Positions 20,601-28,376 are shown, counted from the first letter of the stretch. The stretch: DNA of 64,000 nucleotides from Mesohalobacter salilacus (GCA_003931895.1 RRZV01000032.1:39806-103805); one strand, 5' to 3'. Notes: generated by a model not told the origin, from the sequence alone. Numbers and translations: made by a program.

Positions 20601-20961
20601 TTACAGGCTTTTTTCTCGAGTTTAATCGATTTAAAACTTCTGCTCTAAGCAAGACATTGGCATTGTCTGTTTCTTCTATTTCATATGGACGACGATAACT
20701 TCCCGGATAAAACAAGACGTGTTCTTTGCCTAAAAAATCTTCTAATTCGTTAAGATGATAAGCTGCAGTTTCCTTGTCTTTTAAAATAAAAATAAAAGGG
20801 CGTTTACTCTGTTTAAAGAGTTGAACGGTGTAAAGTGTTTTTGAAGATCCAACAAGATTTTTAACATGGAAACTTTTGACTTTATTGTCATCAATTTTAG
20901 TCAATAAGGGTTGAACCGAATTGGCTTTTGAAAATAAACTTAAGAGTTCAGACTTATTCAT
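17611..20961 (-). CDS. mfd: Transcription-repair coupling factor Mfd
   Basis: Mfd removes RNA polymerase stalled at DNA lesions and recruits UvrA for nucleotide excision repair. The 1116-residue protein shows the UvrB-like N-terminal module (about 1-330; SVRGGIVDIYSY), the RNA-polymerase-interaction domain beginning around 'LERGDFVTHIDHGIGKFGG', and the RecG-like translocase. Walker A GDVGFGKT is at 584-591, motif II DEEQ at 685-688, then TATPIPRTL and QMRGRVGRS. The C-terminal TRCF regulatory domain follows (LYTKLNDLKNEKEL, RFGDLP). Length is normal for the family. Its nearest same-strand neighbour downstream is lon. Confidence 0.97.
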   Translation of the reverse strand: MNKSELLSLFSKANSVQPLLTKIDDNKVKSFHVKNLVGSSKTLYTVQLFKQSKRPFIFILKDKETAAYHLNELEDFLGKEHVLFYPGSYRRPYEIEETDNANVLLRAEVLNRLNSRKKPVIIVTYPQALFEKVVTKSELDRNTLKISKADKLDIEFINETLFEYEFKRVDFVTEPGEFSVRGGIVDIYSYSHEEPYRIEFFDDEVESIRCFDIETQLSTETLRQASIMPNVENKHVQEKRQGFLEYIKNQSLLLLENTELLKADLDSLFKKAKSNFENLSKNVKYSSPEDLFCDGESIGNQLSKYNCIQFDRQNFLKAPENYIFECNIEPQPAFNKKFDLLIEDLNQHHKAEYTNLICCLNQQQAQRFHDIFEDMQFKNYQTLVLGLHEGFIDHKSKLVCYTDHQIFERYHKFKLKNKFSKQQAITLKELTQLERGDFVTHIDHGIGKFGGLQKIDVDGNTQEAIKLVYGEGDVLYLSIHALHKISKYNGKDSQPPKIYKLGSKAWKNLKQKTKTRVKKIAFDLIKLYAKRKLKKGFQFGPDTYLQHELEASFIYEDTPDQSTATEAVKKDMESEQPMDRLVCGDVGFGKTEVAIRAAFKAVDNGKQVAVLVPTTILAFQHHKTFSERLKDFPVTIDYINRFKTAKEKRETLEALKNGQLDIIIGTHQLVNKAEHFKDLGLLVIDEEQKFGVSVKDKLKTIKTNVDTLTLTATPIPRTLQFSLMAARDLSTISTPPPNRYPIETHVIRFSEELIRDAISYEIQRGGQVFFINNRIENIKEVAGLLQRLVPDARIGIGHGQMDGKKLESLMLDFMNNKFDVLVSTTIIESGLDITNANTIIINNANYFGISDLHQMRGRVGRSNKKAFCYLITPALIHMTPDARKRITALEQFSDLGSGIKIAMKDLEIRGAGDLLGGEQSGFINEIGFDTYQKILNEAIEELKEKEFSNLYKDKPSGNTEKNFVKDVQIDTDFETLFPDDYINNITERLNLYTKLNDLKNEKELEVFRAELLDRFGDLPLQAIDLLDSIKLKWIASKLGLEKLILKQNQLLGYFVANQESRFYQSETFKTILTKVQQQPSQFELKEKKTRNGLRLILKFGEASSINQALAKINTLA

Positions 20962-21080
20962 ACAAGCAAATAGGATGGCAAAAATAAATTATAATTCTAG
21001 AAATCTAATGCTTGAAAGTATTTATTAAAATTTATATAAGAAATGATAATATAAAATCATTTAAAAACCCTATCAAGATA

Positions 21081-22325
21081 CTATTTTGAAGGCCTTAATT
21101 TTAAATTCTTCACCCGCTGAAGCAAACTGGGATGTGAATAATGCACCTTTACATATAAAGGGTGAGGCGTTAAATTACTTAAACTTTTTTGAGATAACTT
21201 TTTAAGGGAACTGATAAGATATTTACCTGCATAAGTATTTTTAGCAAAATTGTCGGCTTGGTATTCAAATTTTCTTGATAAAATATTCATCAGAAAACCT
21301 GTGAGTGTTGAAATAGGCGAGTAGAGTAATCCAAAGGCAATAAGTCCTATATGAAAACCTTGTTGTTCTACACCTAGCGCCTGATAGAGTAGAGGATTGC
21401 CAACCATAAGTGAAAGCAACCATAAAGTTAGACCAGTACTGATAATAGAAAGCGTGAGATTATAAACAATATGTTTGTGTTTGTAATGTCCAACTTCATG
21501 AGCTAAAACCGCAACAATCTCTTCGTCGTCTAAATCTTTAATTAAAGTGTCATAAAGTGTGATACGTTTTTGAGAGCCAAAGCCTGAAAAATAAGCATTA
21601 GCTTTTGTGCTGCGTTTTGAGCCATCAATCACATAAATATTATCAAGTTTAAATCCAACTTTGTTAGCATAAGCTTCTATTTTTTCTCTTAGGCTTCCAT
21701 CTTCAAGTGGTGTTTGTTTATTAAATAGCGGTACAATGAGTTTAGCATAAAACATATTGATAAACAAACTAAATACGCTGATGAGGATCCAAGCGTAAAT
21801 CCAAAAAGTGTTTGGAAATTGCAAATAAAACCAAATAATAAGACTCAGCAAAGCACCGCCAATGAGTGCACCTAACAGCCAACCTTTTAATTTGTCAAGC
21901 CAGAAGATTTTTGGTGTCATTTTATTAAAACCATACTTTTCTTCAATCACAAAAGTAGAATAGTAACTGAAAGGGGTTGAAATAATATCACTGGCCAACA
22001 TCAGGATACCGAAAAAAATCAAAGCAATTGTAATCGGGTGACTTGCCCAGTCTCTTGCAATATCATCAACAAATGCAAAACCATCTAAAAACAAAAAAAC
22101 CAATATTCCAACAAATGATACCCAATCGCTGATCAAGCTTAATTTGTTTTTATCGGTTTTATAATTTTGAGATTTTTGATATTCATCATCGTCATACACA
22201 TCACTGAGTTCATCTGGAATAGGGTCGTTAAAGTGTTTAGTGTTGAGGTAGTCTAAAACCTGATCAAAAATAAAGCTGACAATCACTATGCCTATGATTA
22301 TATAAAACAGCAACTGTGCAGACAT
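21081..22325 (-). CDS. M48-family zinc metalloprotease (Ste24/CAAX prenyl protease 1-like)
   Basis: A 414-residue membrane metalloprotease resembling Ste24. The zinc motif HEVGH is at residues 276-280 (VLAHEVGHYKHKH) and the third ligand is Glu354 in FEYQAD. About six to seven hydrophobic helices surround the catalytic part, and the N-terminal Peptidase_M48_N-type region includes 'FVIEEKYGFNKMTPKIFWLD'. Bacterial homologues are usually linked to membrane protein quality control; no prenylated substrates are expected. It starts 3 bases after the ribH stop on the same strand and is probably cotranscribed with ribH and the TPR gene. Confidence 0.92.
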   Translation of the reverse strand: MSAQLLFYIIIGIVIVSFIFDQVLDYLNTKHFNDPIPDELSDVYDDDEYQKSQNYKTDKNKLSLISDWVSFVGILVFLFLDGFAFVDDIARDWASHPITIALIFFGILMLASDIISTPFSYYSTFVIEEKYGFNKMTPKIFWLDKLKGWLLGALIGGALLSLIIWFYLQFPNTFWIYAWILISVFSLFINMFYAKLIVPLFNKQTPLEDGSLREKIEAYANKVGFKLDNIYVIDGSKRSTKANAYFSGFGSQKRITLYDTLIKDLDDEEIVAVLAHEVGHYKHKHIVYNLTLSIISTGLTLWLLSLMVGNPLLYQALGVEQQGFHIGLIAFGLLYSPISTLTGFLMNILSRKFEYQADNFAKNTYAGKYLISSLKKLSQKSLSNLTPHPLYVKVHYSHPSLLQRVKNLKLRPSK

Positions 22326-22328
22326 ATT

Positions 22329-22835
22329 TTAAGGTTTGTAAAATTTAGCGTCTTGTCTTAACTGAGCCATTTTAATAGCTGCAATGGCAGCTTCTGTGCC
22401 TTTGTTGCCGTGCTTGCCACCAGAACGATCAATAGATTGTTGTTTATTTTGGTCAGTTAAAACGCAAAAAATCACAGGAATATCAAGGTTAATATTGAGT
22501 TGAGCCACACCGTTTGAAACACCTTGACAAACAAAATCAAAATGTTTGGTTTCGCCTTCTATAACAGAGCCAACCACGATAATGACATCAAGCATATCAA
22601 AGCTTTCTGCCATTTTTTTGGCCCCGTAAATCAATTCAAAACTTCCAGGAACATTCCAGCGTACAATATTTTCTTTTACAGTTCCGTGAGCCATGAAAGC
22701 ATCAAACGCGCCTTGAAAAAGGTTTTGGGTGATGTCTGCATTCCATTCAGAAACCACTATACCAAACTTGAAAGTTTTGGCGTTTGGAACGCTATCTGCA
22801 TCGTATTCTGATAGATTGTTTCCCGCAGTGGCCAT
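22329..22835 (-). CDS. ribH: 6,7-dimethyl-8-ribityllumazine synthase
   Basis: This enzyme condenses 5-amino-6-ribitylaminouracil with 3,4-dihydroxy-2-butanone 4-phosphate to lumazine, the penultimate step of riboflavin synthesis. The 168-residue protein has the expected motifs: 'FGIVVSEWNADITQNLF', 'WNVPGSFELIYGAKKM', 'VVGSVIEGETKHFDFVC' with the catalytic His region, and 'PVIFCVLTDQN'. 'SGGKHGNKGTEAA' near the end binds phosphate. It sits 3 bases downstream of the TPR gene and 3 bases upstream of the M48 gene. No other riboflavin genes are nearby. Confidence 0.96.
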   Translation of the reverse strand: MATAGNNLSEYDADSVPNAKTFKFGIVVSEWNADITQNLFQGAFDAFMAHGTVKENIVRWNVPGSFELIYGAKKMAESFDMLDVIIVVGSVIEGETKHFDFVCQGVSNGVAQLNINLDIPVIFCVLTDQNKQQSIDRSGGKHGNKGTEAAIAAIKMAQLRQDAKFYKP

Positions 22836-22838
22836 AAC

Positions 22839-23615
22839 TTAAGATTTCATGGCTTGGGCTTTACCTAAGTAAGGCGCCAATTTTTTGGCTTCTTCTGAAT
22901 CGGGGTATTTCTCTTCGATAGTTTTTAAATATTCTACAGCTTTATCTGCTTTTTCAAGTTGAATCGCCGTAAGCGCAGCTTTAAACAAATATTTCGGTGT
23001 TGTATAATTATTATCTCTGCGATTTGCTGCTTTTTCAAAATAACCTAAGGCATCTTCAGGTTGTTCAAGTTGAAGAAATGCATCACCAATTGCACCAATA
23101 GCAAAAGTGGCGATAATTTCATCATCAGCGCTAAAGTTTTCAAGATATTCTATCGCTTTTTGATATTCACCGATATTTAGGTAAGAAATACCAGCATAAT
23201 AATTGGCTAAATCCCCAGCTTTAGTTGAACTGTATTCTTGCGCAATATCAACAAAGCCAAACTTACCTTGTGCTCCGTTTATGGCTATACTAAATAAAGA
23301 ATCTCGTTCTTGTGAGGTTGTGGCTTCCAGAGCGGAGTCAAAATAAATTTGAGATTGATTTAATTCATTTGAAGCTTCTTCTTGTTGAGGTTGAATGATA
23401 AATTTATTATAACCTAAGTATCCAAGTACAACAATAATAATTAGGACAATTACACCAACAATAATGTTTTGATATTTAGAAACAAACTGCTCGGTTTTTG
23501 AAGCCTTTTCATCTAATGTGTTAAAGACCTCTGCAGTTGTTGATTCCTCTTCAACCTTATCTTGTTTTTCCTTCTTAGTTTTGGGTTTACCACCGCGTTT
23601 CTGATATGTAGCCAT
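22839..23615 (-). CDS. Membrane-anchored tetratricopeptide-repeat protein
   Basis: A 258-residue protein. A basic/acidic N-terminus is followed by one transmembrane helix at about residues 49-69 (NIIVGVIVLIIIVVLGYLGY). The rest is a soluble domain with TPR-like helices (DLANYYAGISYLNIGEYQKA, 'FLQLEQPEDALGYFEKAA', AVEYLKTIEEKYPDSEEAKK). It resembles the YfgM-like group of inner-membrane TPR proteins that assist secreted proteins, but a specific role cannot be read here. It is the first gene of the TPR-ribH-M48 unit and is transcribed divergently from recF. Confidence 0.8.
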   Translation of the reverse strand: MATYQKRGGKPKTKKEKQDKVEEESTTAEVFNTLDEKASKTEQFVSKYQNIIVGVIVLIIIVVLGYLGYNKFIIQPQQEEASNELNQSQIYFDSALEATTSQERDSLFSIAINGAQGKFGFVDIAQEYSSTKAGDLANYYAGISYLNIGEYQKAIEYLENFSADDEIIATFAIGAIGDAFLQLEQPEDALGYFEKAANRRDNNYTTPKYLFKAALTAIQLEKADKAVEYLKTIEEKYPDSEEAKKLAPYLGKAQAMKS

Positions 23616-23709
23616 TTCTTAATTTTATTCGAGTTGCAAAAGTATAATTTTTATTGATAACCTTAGCCTAATTTTTCAAAATTTGAAATCTCAATTGAAA
23701 TTGAATGTG

Positions 23710-23717
23710 TAATTTTG
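23710..23717 (+). promoter_or_regulatory. Bacteroidetes -7 box candidate for recF
   Basis: TAATTTTG fits TAnnTTTG 30 bases before the recF ATG. A TTTG at 23682-23685 is upstream, but its 24-base spacing is longer than the usual 19-21. Confidence 0.4.
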
Positions 23718-23747
23718 AATAAATTATTTTAAATACTAAGGCTTTCT

Positions 23748-24857
23748 ATGATTTTAAAATCTTTGTCTTTACTGCACTACAAAAACTTTGATGCTTTTGA
23801 ATATAAATTTGATTCCAAAATTAATTGCATTGTTGGCGAAAACGGAAAAGGCAAAACTAATATTTTAGATAGCATTTATCATTTGGCTTATACCAAGAGT
23901 TATTTTAATCCGATTACGAGTCAAAATATACAACACGGCCAAGACTTTTTTGTTGTTGATGGTCAGTTTGAACGTCAATCTAAAACTGAAAACATCATTG
24001 TGTCTTTTAAAAAAGGACAAAAAAAAATTGTAAAACGCAATGCCAAAGCTTATGACAAATTGAGTGAGCATGTTGGTTTTATTCCTGTAGTTATCATTTC
24101 GCCGACCGACAGAGATTTGATTTTAGAGGGCAGCGATGTACGCCGAAAATTTATGGACAGCGTGATTTCTCAAGTTGACAAAAAGTACTTGAACAATCTC
24201 ATAAAATACAACAAGATTCTATCTCAACGCAATGCCTTATTAAAATATTTTGCAGCGAATCGCACCTATGATAGCACAACATTATCGGTTTACAATGAAC
24301 AGATGCAAGATTTAGGTCAGTACATTTACAACACAAGACAACAATTTATAAAAGACTTTGAACCCATTTTAACTCAACGTTACCAGGAAATTTGCCAGAA
24401 AGACGAACCCATTCAAATTACCTATAAAAGTCAACTGCACAAACAATCGTTTCAAGATTTATTTGAAAAAAACCTGCAAAAAGATATGGCGCTACAATAC
24501 ACCAGTGTAGGCACACATAAAGACGATTTATTGTTTGATATCAAAGGTTACCCCGTCAAAAAATTTGGGTCTCAAGGTCAACAAAAATCTTATCTTATTG
24601 CCCTAAAGTTTGCCCAATATGATTACTTAAAAGAAAGTCAAGGTTTAAATCCTATTTTGCTTTTAGATGATATTTTTGACAAATTAGACGAAAATCGCGT
24701 AAAGCACATTGTTAGTATGGTGACGCAACAAGACCTTGGGCAAATGTTTATCAGTGATACACATCCAGAAAGAACAGAAAATGTAGTTAAAGCCCATGCC
24801 AAACAATATAAAATGATTAATTTGAACGAACTTAATCTCACCCATGAAAGCGCTTAA
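23748..24857 (+). CDS. recF: DNA replication and repair protein RecF
   Basis: RecF is an SMC-like ATPase that, with RecO and RecR, loads RecA at gaps. The 369-residue protein has Walker A GENGKGKT at residues 30-37, an ABC-like signature in [15 protein letters not shown], and a Walker [15 protein letters not shown] near residue 305. The final helix motif 'FISDTHPER' is also present. Length matches the family. The last 14 bases overlap the start of the lipoprotein gene, so recF leads a three-gene unit with the lipoprotein and the DciA-like gene. Confidence 0.96.
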   Translation: MILKSLSLLHYKNFDAFEYKFDSKINCIVGENGKGKTNILDSIYHLAYTKSYFNPITSQNIQHGQDFFVVDGQFERQSKTENIIVSFKKGQKKIVKRNAKAYDKLSEHVGFIPVVIISPTDRDLILEGSDVRRKFMDSVISQVDKKYLNNLIKYNKILSQRNALLKYFAANRTYDSTTLSVYNEQMQDLGQYIYNTRQQFIKDFEPILTQRYQEICQKDEPIQITYKSQLHKQSFQDLFEKNLQKDMALQYTSVGTHKDDLLFDIKGYPVKKFGSQGQQKSYLIALKFAQYDYLKESQGLNPILLLDDIFDKLDENRVKHIVSMVTQQDLGQMFISDTHPERTENVVKAHAKQYKMINLNELNLTHESA

Positions 24858-25266
24858 AATTTTACTCGTTTTATTATTTGTTTTTGTCTCTTGTCAAAAA
24901 GAGAAACATTCGATTGATATCAATCAGTTAAACGGTTATTGGGAAATTGTTCAAGCTCAAAATCCTTATGGTAAAAACGTGATTTACAGCATCAATACGC
25001 AAGTGGATTACTTTGAAATGAAAGACAGTTTAGGCTTTAGAAAAAAATTAAAACCCGATTTAAGCGGCAATTATAAAACCACTAAAGCTTTAGAAGAATT
25101 TAAAATCATCACAGAAAACGACAGCTTAAAACTTCATTACAAAACCCCTTACGATGCTTGGAAAGAAACTATTTTGAGTCTTAATGATAGTTTAATGCTC
25201 GTTAAAAACGATAAAGATTTTCTCTACACCTACAAGCGATTTGAACCCATAAATATCACAGAATAG
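24844..25266 (+). CDS. Lipocalin-like lipoprotein
   Basis: A 140-residue lipoprotein. The signal peptide [17 protein letters not shown] ends in a lipobox with Cys17 as the lipidated residue. The mature part begins '[18 protein letters not shown]' and continues with short beta strands, a pattern typical of the lipocalin-like proteins common in flavobacteria. No ligand or partner is evident. The start lies inside the end of recF (14-base overlap), and the DciA-like gene follows after 2 bases, so the position is fixed by translational coupling rather than by related function. Confidence 0.7.
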   Translation: MKALKILLVLLFVFVSCQKEKHSIDINQLNGYWEIVQAQNPYGKNVIYSINTQVDYFEMKDSLGFRKKLKPDLSGNYKTTKALEEFKIITENDSLKLHYKTPYDAWKETILSLNDSLMLVKNDKDFLYTYKRFEPINITE

Positions 25267-25268
25267 TT

Positions 25269-25562
25269 ATGGACAACGAATACAACACAAAGAAATTGAG
25301 CGACCTACTAAAGATTTTTACCGAAAAAAAAGGCTTAAACAAAGGTTTAAATCAAATCGAAGTCCAACGGGCTTGGAAAGACCAAATGGGACCTGGCATT
25401 GAAAAATACACCACAAAAATCTACCTTGATAGAAACACATTATTTGTAAGATTATCTTCGGCTGTTTTGCGAGAAGAGTTAAGTTATGGTAAATCTCAGA
25501 TTATCAAAAATTTAAATGAAAGCTTAGGTCAAGAATTGATTAAAAAAATTGTTTTAAGTTAG
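25269..25562 (+). CDS. DUF721/DciA-type protein (probable replicative helicase loader or operator)
   Basis: A 97-residue protein with the DUF721 pattern: VQRAWKDQMGPGIEKYT, then 'LFVRLSSAVLREELSYGKSQ' and a C-terminal helix-strand ending IKKIVLS. In bacteria without DnaC or DnaI, DciA proteins carrying this domain help load the replicative helicase DnaB. I infer a similar role here, without evidence for binding. It lacks an extended N-terminal or disordered region found in some DciA proteins. Linkage to recF strengthens a replication/repair role. Confidence 0.75.
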   Translation: MDNEYNTKKLSDLLKIFTEKKGLNKGLNQIEVQRAWKDQMGPGIEKYTTKIYLDRNTLFVRLSSAVLREELSYGKSQIIKNLNESLGQELIKKIVLS

Positions 25563-25604
25563 TCAGGTGTTAACTCTGCGACCAAAGATTATAAATATTA
25601 TCCT

Positions 25605-25612
25605 TACTTTTG
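25605..25612 (+). promoter_or_regulatory. Bacteroidetes -7 box candidate for the 61-residue membrane protein
   Basis: TACTTTTG matches TAnnTTTG exactly and ends 35 bases before the ATG at 25648. No clear -33 TTTG is present at the standard spacing. Confidence 0.45.
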
Positions 25613-25647
25613 CTTAACACTAATTTTACATAAATACACATCTAAAT

Positions 25648-25833
25648 ATGGGAATGATGAATAAAAATACGGTTTTAGGTTGGGCCACTTTAATTATGAT
25701 AATCGTAGGTTTGGGCTTAATAGCACTTGGTGCATTTAAGTACGAAGACGTTGCTGGCTGGGGCTTTGCTGCTGTTGGCGTTGGGTTTTTCGCCATAGCT
25801 TGGGTGTTTGATGCCTTAAAAGGAAGGGTTTAG
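25648..25833 (+). CDS. Small two-helix membrane protein (CAL67264-like family)
   Basis: A 61-residue protein with two hydrophobic helices, roughly 'TLIMIIVGLGLIALGAFKY' and 'GWGFAAVGVGFFAIAWVF', joined by a short charged turn (KYEDVAGW) and ending KGRV. It strongly resembles a short membrane protein conserved in flavobacteria and named after Gramella forsetii locus CAL67264. Its function is unknown. It has its own -7 box and appears to be a monocistronic gene, which argues for a real, expressed small protein. Confidence 0.7.
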   Translation: MGMMNKNTVLGWATLIMIIVGLGLIALGAFKYEDVAGWGFAAVGVGFFAIAWVFDALKGRV

Positions 25834-25954
25834 GAAATTTTTAAAATACCAATTTTAATTTTTTTAAAAAATTATTAATTCATTCGCGGTTTAATTAAGA
25901 TAATACAAATTTAATAATGTAGTTGATGTCTTTGATTTAATAAATTTTTCAAAA

Positions 25955-26401
25955 TTAAAGCTGAGAGTTGTAGTAAGCCTTATCACCCGTAACTTCTTTA
26001 CCTAACCATTTAGGTTTTACAAAGCTTTCTTCTTGATATTGTAACTCAACTTCAGCGATGGTAAGACCTTGATGTTTTCCGTGAAATTCATCTATTTCAA
26101 AGATGTGTTGTTCCACGTGAACTTCATAACGGGTTTTGTAAATGATAGGCGCTTCACAAAGTTGAAGTAAATCTTGAGCATCTTGTAAATCAATTTCTTT
26201 CTCCCATTCTAAACGCGATAAACCGTCTTTATAGGTTAAACCTTTAACCGTAATAAAACCTTTGCTGCCTTTAATTCTTATTCTTACTGTGCGTTCAGGG
26301 TCACGACTTAAAAACCCTTGACGTATTTCGTAAGAAGAATCTGATTCTTTTTTAAAAGCATCAGATTTGACTAAAAATTTACGCTCAATTTCGGTTTGCA
26401 T
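25955..26401 (-). CDS. CYTH-domain protein (triphosphate tunnel enzyme family)
   Basis: A 148-residue protein with the N-terminal EIERKF motif (Glu4, Glu6, Lys8) that defines CYTH proteins. Further charged strands line a tunnel: 'RTVRIRIKGSKGFITVKG', 'RLEWEKEI', 'KTRYEVHVEQHIFEIDEF' and 'LTIAEVELQYQEE'. Members include class IV adenylate cyclases, thiamine triphosphatases and tripolyphosphatases; most bacterial short forms are tripolyphosphatases. The exact substrate cannot be told from sequence. It begins 2 bases after the small membrane protein gene upstream, so the two are likely cotranscribed. Confidence 0.88.
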   Translation of the reverse strand: MQTEIERKFLVKSDAFKKESDSSYEIRQGFLSRDPERTVRIRIKGSKGFITVKGLTYKDGLSRLEWEKEIDLQDAQDLLQLCEAPIIYKTRYEVHVEQHIFEIDEFHGKHQGLTIAEVELQYQEESFVKPKWLGKEVTGDKAYYNSQL

Positions 26402-26403
26402 GG

Positions 26404-26592
26404 CTATGATTTCAATAGTGTTTTCATAATAAAAAGAATCACTATAAATACCAAAAACCCTACTAAAACATAAAAACTGCCTTTGTAATATTTTTTGTGT
26501 AGGGCTTTGTCTTTTTTGTAACTAAAAAGCATCAAAACCACAAAAGCAACTACAAAAAATGCAGCAAAAATCCACTGTCCGGTTGTAAACAT
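26404..26592 (-). CDS. Small two-helix membrane protein of unknown function
   Basis: A 62-residue protein with helices 'GQWIFAAFFVVAFVVLMLF' and 'GSFYVLVGFLVFIVILFIM', joined by a basic stretch (SYKKDKALHKKYYK). I recognise no named domain. Very similar short proteins are frequent next to CYTH genes in flavobacteria, from memory and not checked. The 2-base gap to the CYTH gene supports an operon. Confidence 0.6.
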   Translation of the reverse strand: MFTTGQWIFAAFFVVAFVVLMLFSYKKDKALHKKYYKGSFYVLVGFLVFIVILFIMKTLLKS

Positions 26593-26599
26593 ATTCTAA

Positions 26600-26815
26600 A
26601 TTATTAAATACAAAAGTAAACCTTTCAAAGCTCGGGTTTATAAAACATTTTATAAATTTGACAATATTAATTTTGAAAATGGTTTAATCGACATCTACCA
26701 CAGTAAATTTAAAAATAATAATAAGTGGATTTGGTTTGTGGTGGTTTTGTTGTTTAACTATTTTGGTGCAATATTGTATTTGCTTATCGGTAAGCAACAA
26801 AAACTTAACACATGA
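26600..26815 (+). pseudogene. PLDc_N-like small reading frame without a standard start codon
   Basis: The frame is open from just after a TAA at 26597 to TGA at 26813-26815. The C-terminal part, 'NKWIWFVVVLLFNYFGAIL' followed by YLLIGK, looks like the phospholipase D-nuclease N-terminal (PLDc_N) membrane motif seen in many small bacterial proteins. There is no in-frame ATG, GTG or TTG before the hydrophobic segment; the first is a GTG inside it. Its stop overlaps the next start as ATGA (26812-26815), which is the arrangement of an intact coupled gene. Either it uses ATT or ATA as start, or its 5' end was lost by mutation. Part of the frame is hydrophilic (residues before NNNK) and has no family match. 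Confidence 0.4.
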
Positions 26816-27159
26816 CTTGGCACTTTATCTTAATGGCTGTAATGTATATTTTCGCTGGCATCATGCATTTCGTCAAACCCAAAGCTTACATCAAAGTGAT
26901 GCCTGATTATTTCAAACACAAAGCTACTCTGGTTTATCTGAGCGGTGTGGCAGAAATTGTTTTAGGTGCTGCCTTATATTTTGAAACGCTGAAAGATTTT
27001 GCCATCTATGGTATCGTATTGATGTTGGTCATCTTCTTCACAGTTCACATCAATATGTTAAAAGGTAAGCGAGAAGGCATGGGAATTCCAAAAATCATCC
27101 TTATTTTGAGGCTTCCACTGCAATTTTTATTGATTTGGTGGGCTTTATACTATTTATAA
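26812..27159 (+). CDS. DoxX-like membrane protein
   Basis: A 115-residue membrane protein with four hydrophobic helices. It begins MTWHFILMAVMYIFAGIMHF and contains the DoxX-family-like pattern 'GVAEIVLGAALYF' and 'LMLVIFFTVHINMLKG'. DoxX-like proteins are found in thiosulfate/quinone and oxidative-stress-related systems; this short form has no defined role. The start is fixed by the ATGA overlap with the preceding PLDc_N-like frame. The TIGR03643 gene starts 1 base after its stop. Confidence 0.7.
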   Translation: MTWHFILMAVMYIFAGIMHFVKPKAYIKVMPDYFKHKATLVYLSGVAEIVLGAALYFETLKDFAIYGIVLMLVIFFTVHINMLKGKREGMGIPKIILILRLPLQFLLIWWALYYL

Positions 27160-27160
27160 T

Positions 27161-27442
27161 ATGGATGAACACAACTTTACAGAACGAGAATTAAACCGTA
27201 TCATCGAAATGGCTTGGGAAGACCGCACAACTTTTGAAGCTATCGAATTTCAATTTGGTTTAAAAGAAGAAGATGTTATCAATATCATGCGTCGCCAAAT
27301 GAAACCCTCAAGTTTTAGGATGTGGCGAAAACGCGTTCAGGGTCGAGCTACAAAGCATCAAAAACTGCGTTCAAATACCAAAGGCCGTTTTAAATCGACG
27401 CGTCAACGCCATGTATCAGGTAACAAAATTTCTAAGCGTTAA
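27161..27442 (+). CDS. TIGR03643 family (DUF2805) small basic protein
   Basis: A 93-residue very basic protein. The N-terminal half (ERELNRIIEMAWEDRTTFEAI, 'FQFGLKEEDVINIMRR') matches the TIGR03643/DUF2805 family found in Bacteroidetes and other marine bacteria. The C-terminal half is Lys/Arg rich ('KRVQGRATKHQKLRSNTKGR'), suggesting nucleic-acid contact, but the family has no known function. Its TAA stop (27440-27442) shares TTAA with the convergent S1/P1 nuclease stop. Confidence 0.75.
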   Translation: MDEHNFTERELNRIIEMAWEDRTTFEAIEFQFGLKEEDVINIMRRQMKPSSFRMWRKRVQGRATKHQKLRSNTKGRFKSTRQRHVSGNKISKR

Positions 27443-28212
27443 CTAAAAATACCGTTTAAGACTTTAGCTAATCGAATACCGGCTTTGTGCAATTGAAGAT
27501 TTAAAGTATCATACCAATCATACATATAGCGATAGCCGATATTTTCGCGTTGCTCCGCAGAATTGTATACTTGTTTAGTCAATTTTCGTGTGTCTTCTAC
27601 CCAATCAATTAAATTACCTTTGGCATAACTTTGAATTTCATCAGGAGATAAAACCGTTTTATTTTTAGCCATTTCTGTATAACTCATGCCGTAGGAGTCA
27701 ATCATTTCGGAATCCCAAACGCGATGAAAATTTGAATTGTCTCCAAACCAATCTACGTAAAAGCGATTAGCACCTAAATCTTCTTTAAGTCCAAAATGCA
27801 AAGGTTGATGCATATCACCCATCAGATGAATGAGCATTTTGAGATAAAAAGTTTTATCCTCTTCATCACTTGCAGAATCCTGTAAAACATTGATACAATA
27901 TTGAATGCCAATCACAATATCACCATCTTCATTTTTTTCAGCGTCGAGATAAGTTTTGTCGAATGGCACGTTGGCATAATGCCAAGCTTTAAACTCATCA
28001 AATTGTTCGTCAGATTTAATTTCATCAGCATAAGTTGAAGCTACGGCAAGACTTTGTCCATGCAAAAGTAACCTGATGTTAGCTTTAGCTTTGTCACTCA
28101 AATAATGGTTGGCAATTTCAGCGACGGCACGATGCCCAGTTTTTCCCCAGTAATCATTTGAAAAGCCTTGTAAAGTGATTAAAAAACACAGTGCAATTAA
28201 GAAAGATTTCAT
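27439..28212 (-). CDS. Secreted S1/P1-family nuclease
   Basis: A 257-residue zinc-dependent nuclease or phosphodiesterase of the S1/P1 family. A signal peptide (MKSFLIALCFLITLQGFS) is followed by YWGKTGHRAVAEIA; in this family the mature N-terminal Trp and later His/Asp residues bind the trinuclear zinc site. Further ligands are visible in 'STYADEI', 'WHYANVPFD', 'MGDMHQPLHFG' and 'FHRVWDSEMID'. It probably scavenges nucleic acids or nucleotides in the periplasm or outside the cell. It is convergent with the TIGR03643 gene and has its own -7 box. Confidence 0.9.
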   Translation of the reverse strand: MKSFLIALCFLITLQGFSNDYWGKTGHRAVAEIANHYLSDKAKANIRLLLHGQSLAVASTYADEIKSDEQFDEFKAWHYANVPFDKTYLDAEKNEDGDIVIGIQYCINVLQDSASDEEDKTFYLKMLIHLMGDMHQPLHFGLKEDLGANRFYVDWFGDNSNFHRVWDSEMIDSYGMSYTEMAKNKTVLSPDEIQSYAKGNLIDWVEDTRKLTKQVYNSAEQRENIGYRYMYDWYDTLNLQLHKAGIRLAKVLNGIFS

Positions 28213-28226
28213 TTTTTATTTTTTTG

Positions 28227-28234
28227 CAAAAATA
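28227..28234 (-). promoter_or_regulatory. Bacteroidetes -7 box candidate for the S1/P1 nuclease gene
   Basis: On the minus strand the bases read TATTTTTG, a TAnnTTTG match 14 bases before the ATG. No -33 element was found at the standard spacing. Confidence 0.4.
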
Positions 28235-28346
28235 GGATTTTAGTTAATGTTTGAGACGAATTTATATGAATAAAATGTTATGAAAAATAAATTAGTCTTG
28301 TAACATATTCATATGTTTAAAGACCTATTAATCGATGAATTAAACT

Positions 28347-28354
28347 TAAATTTG
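28347..28354 (+). promoter_or_regulatory. Bacteroidetes -7 box candidate for lemA
   Basis: TAAATTTG fits TAnnTTTG and ends 22 bases before the lemA start at 28377. The -33 element is not obvious. Confidence 0.4.
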
Positions 28355-28376
28355 TAAATCACTAAATTATTTAAAA

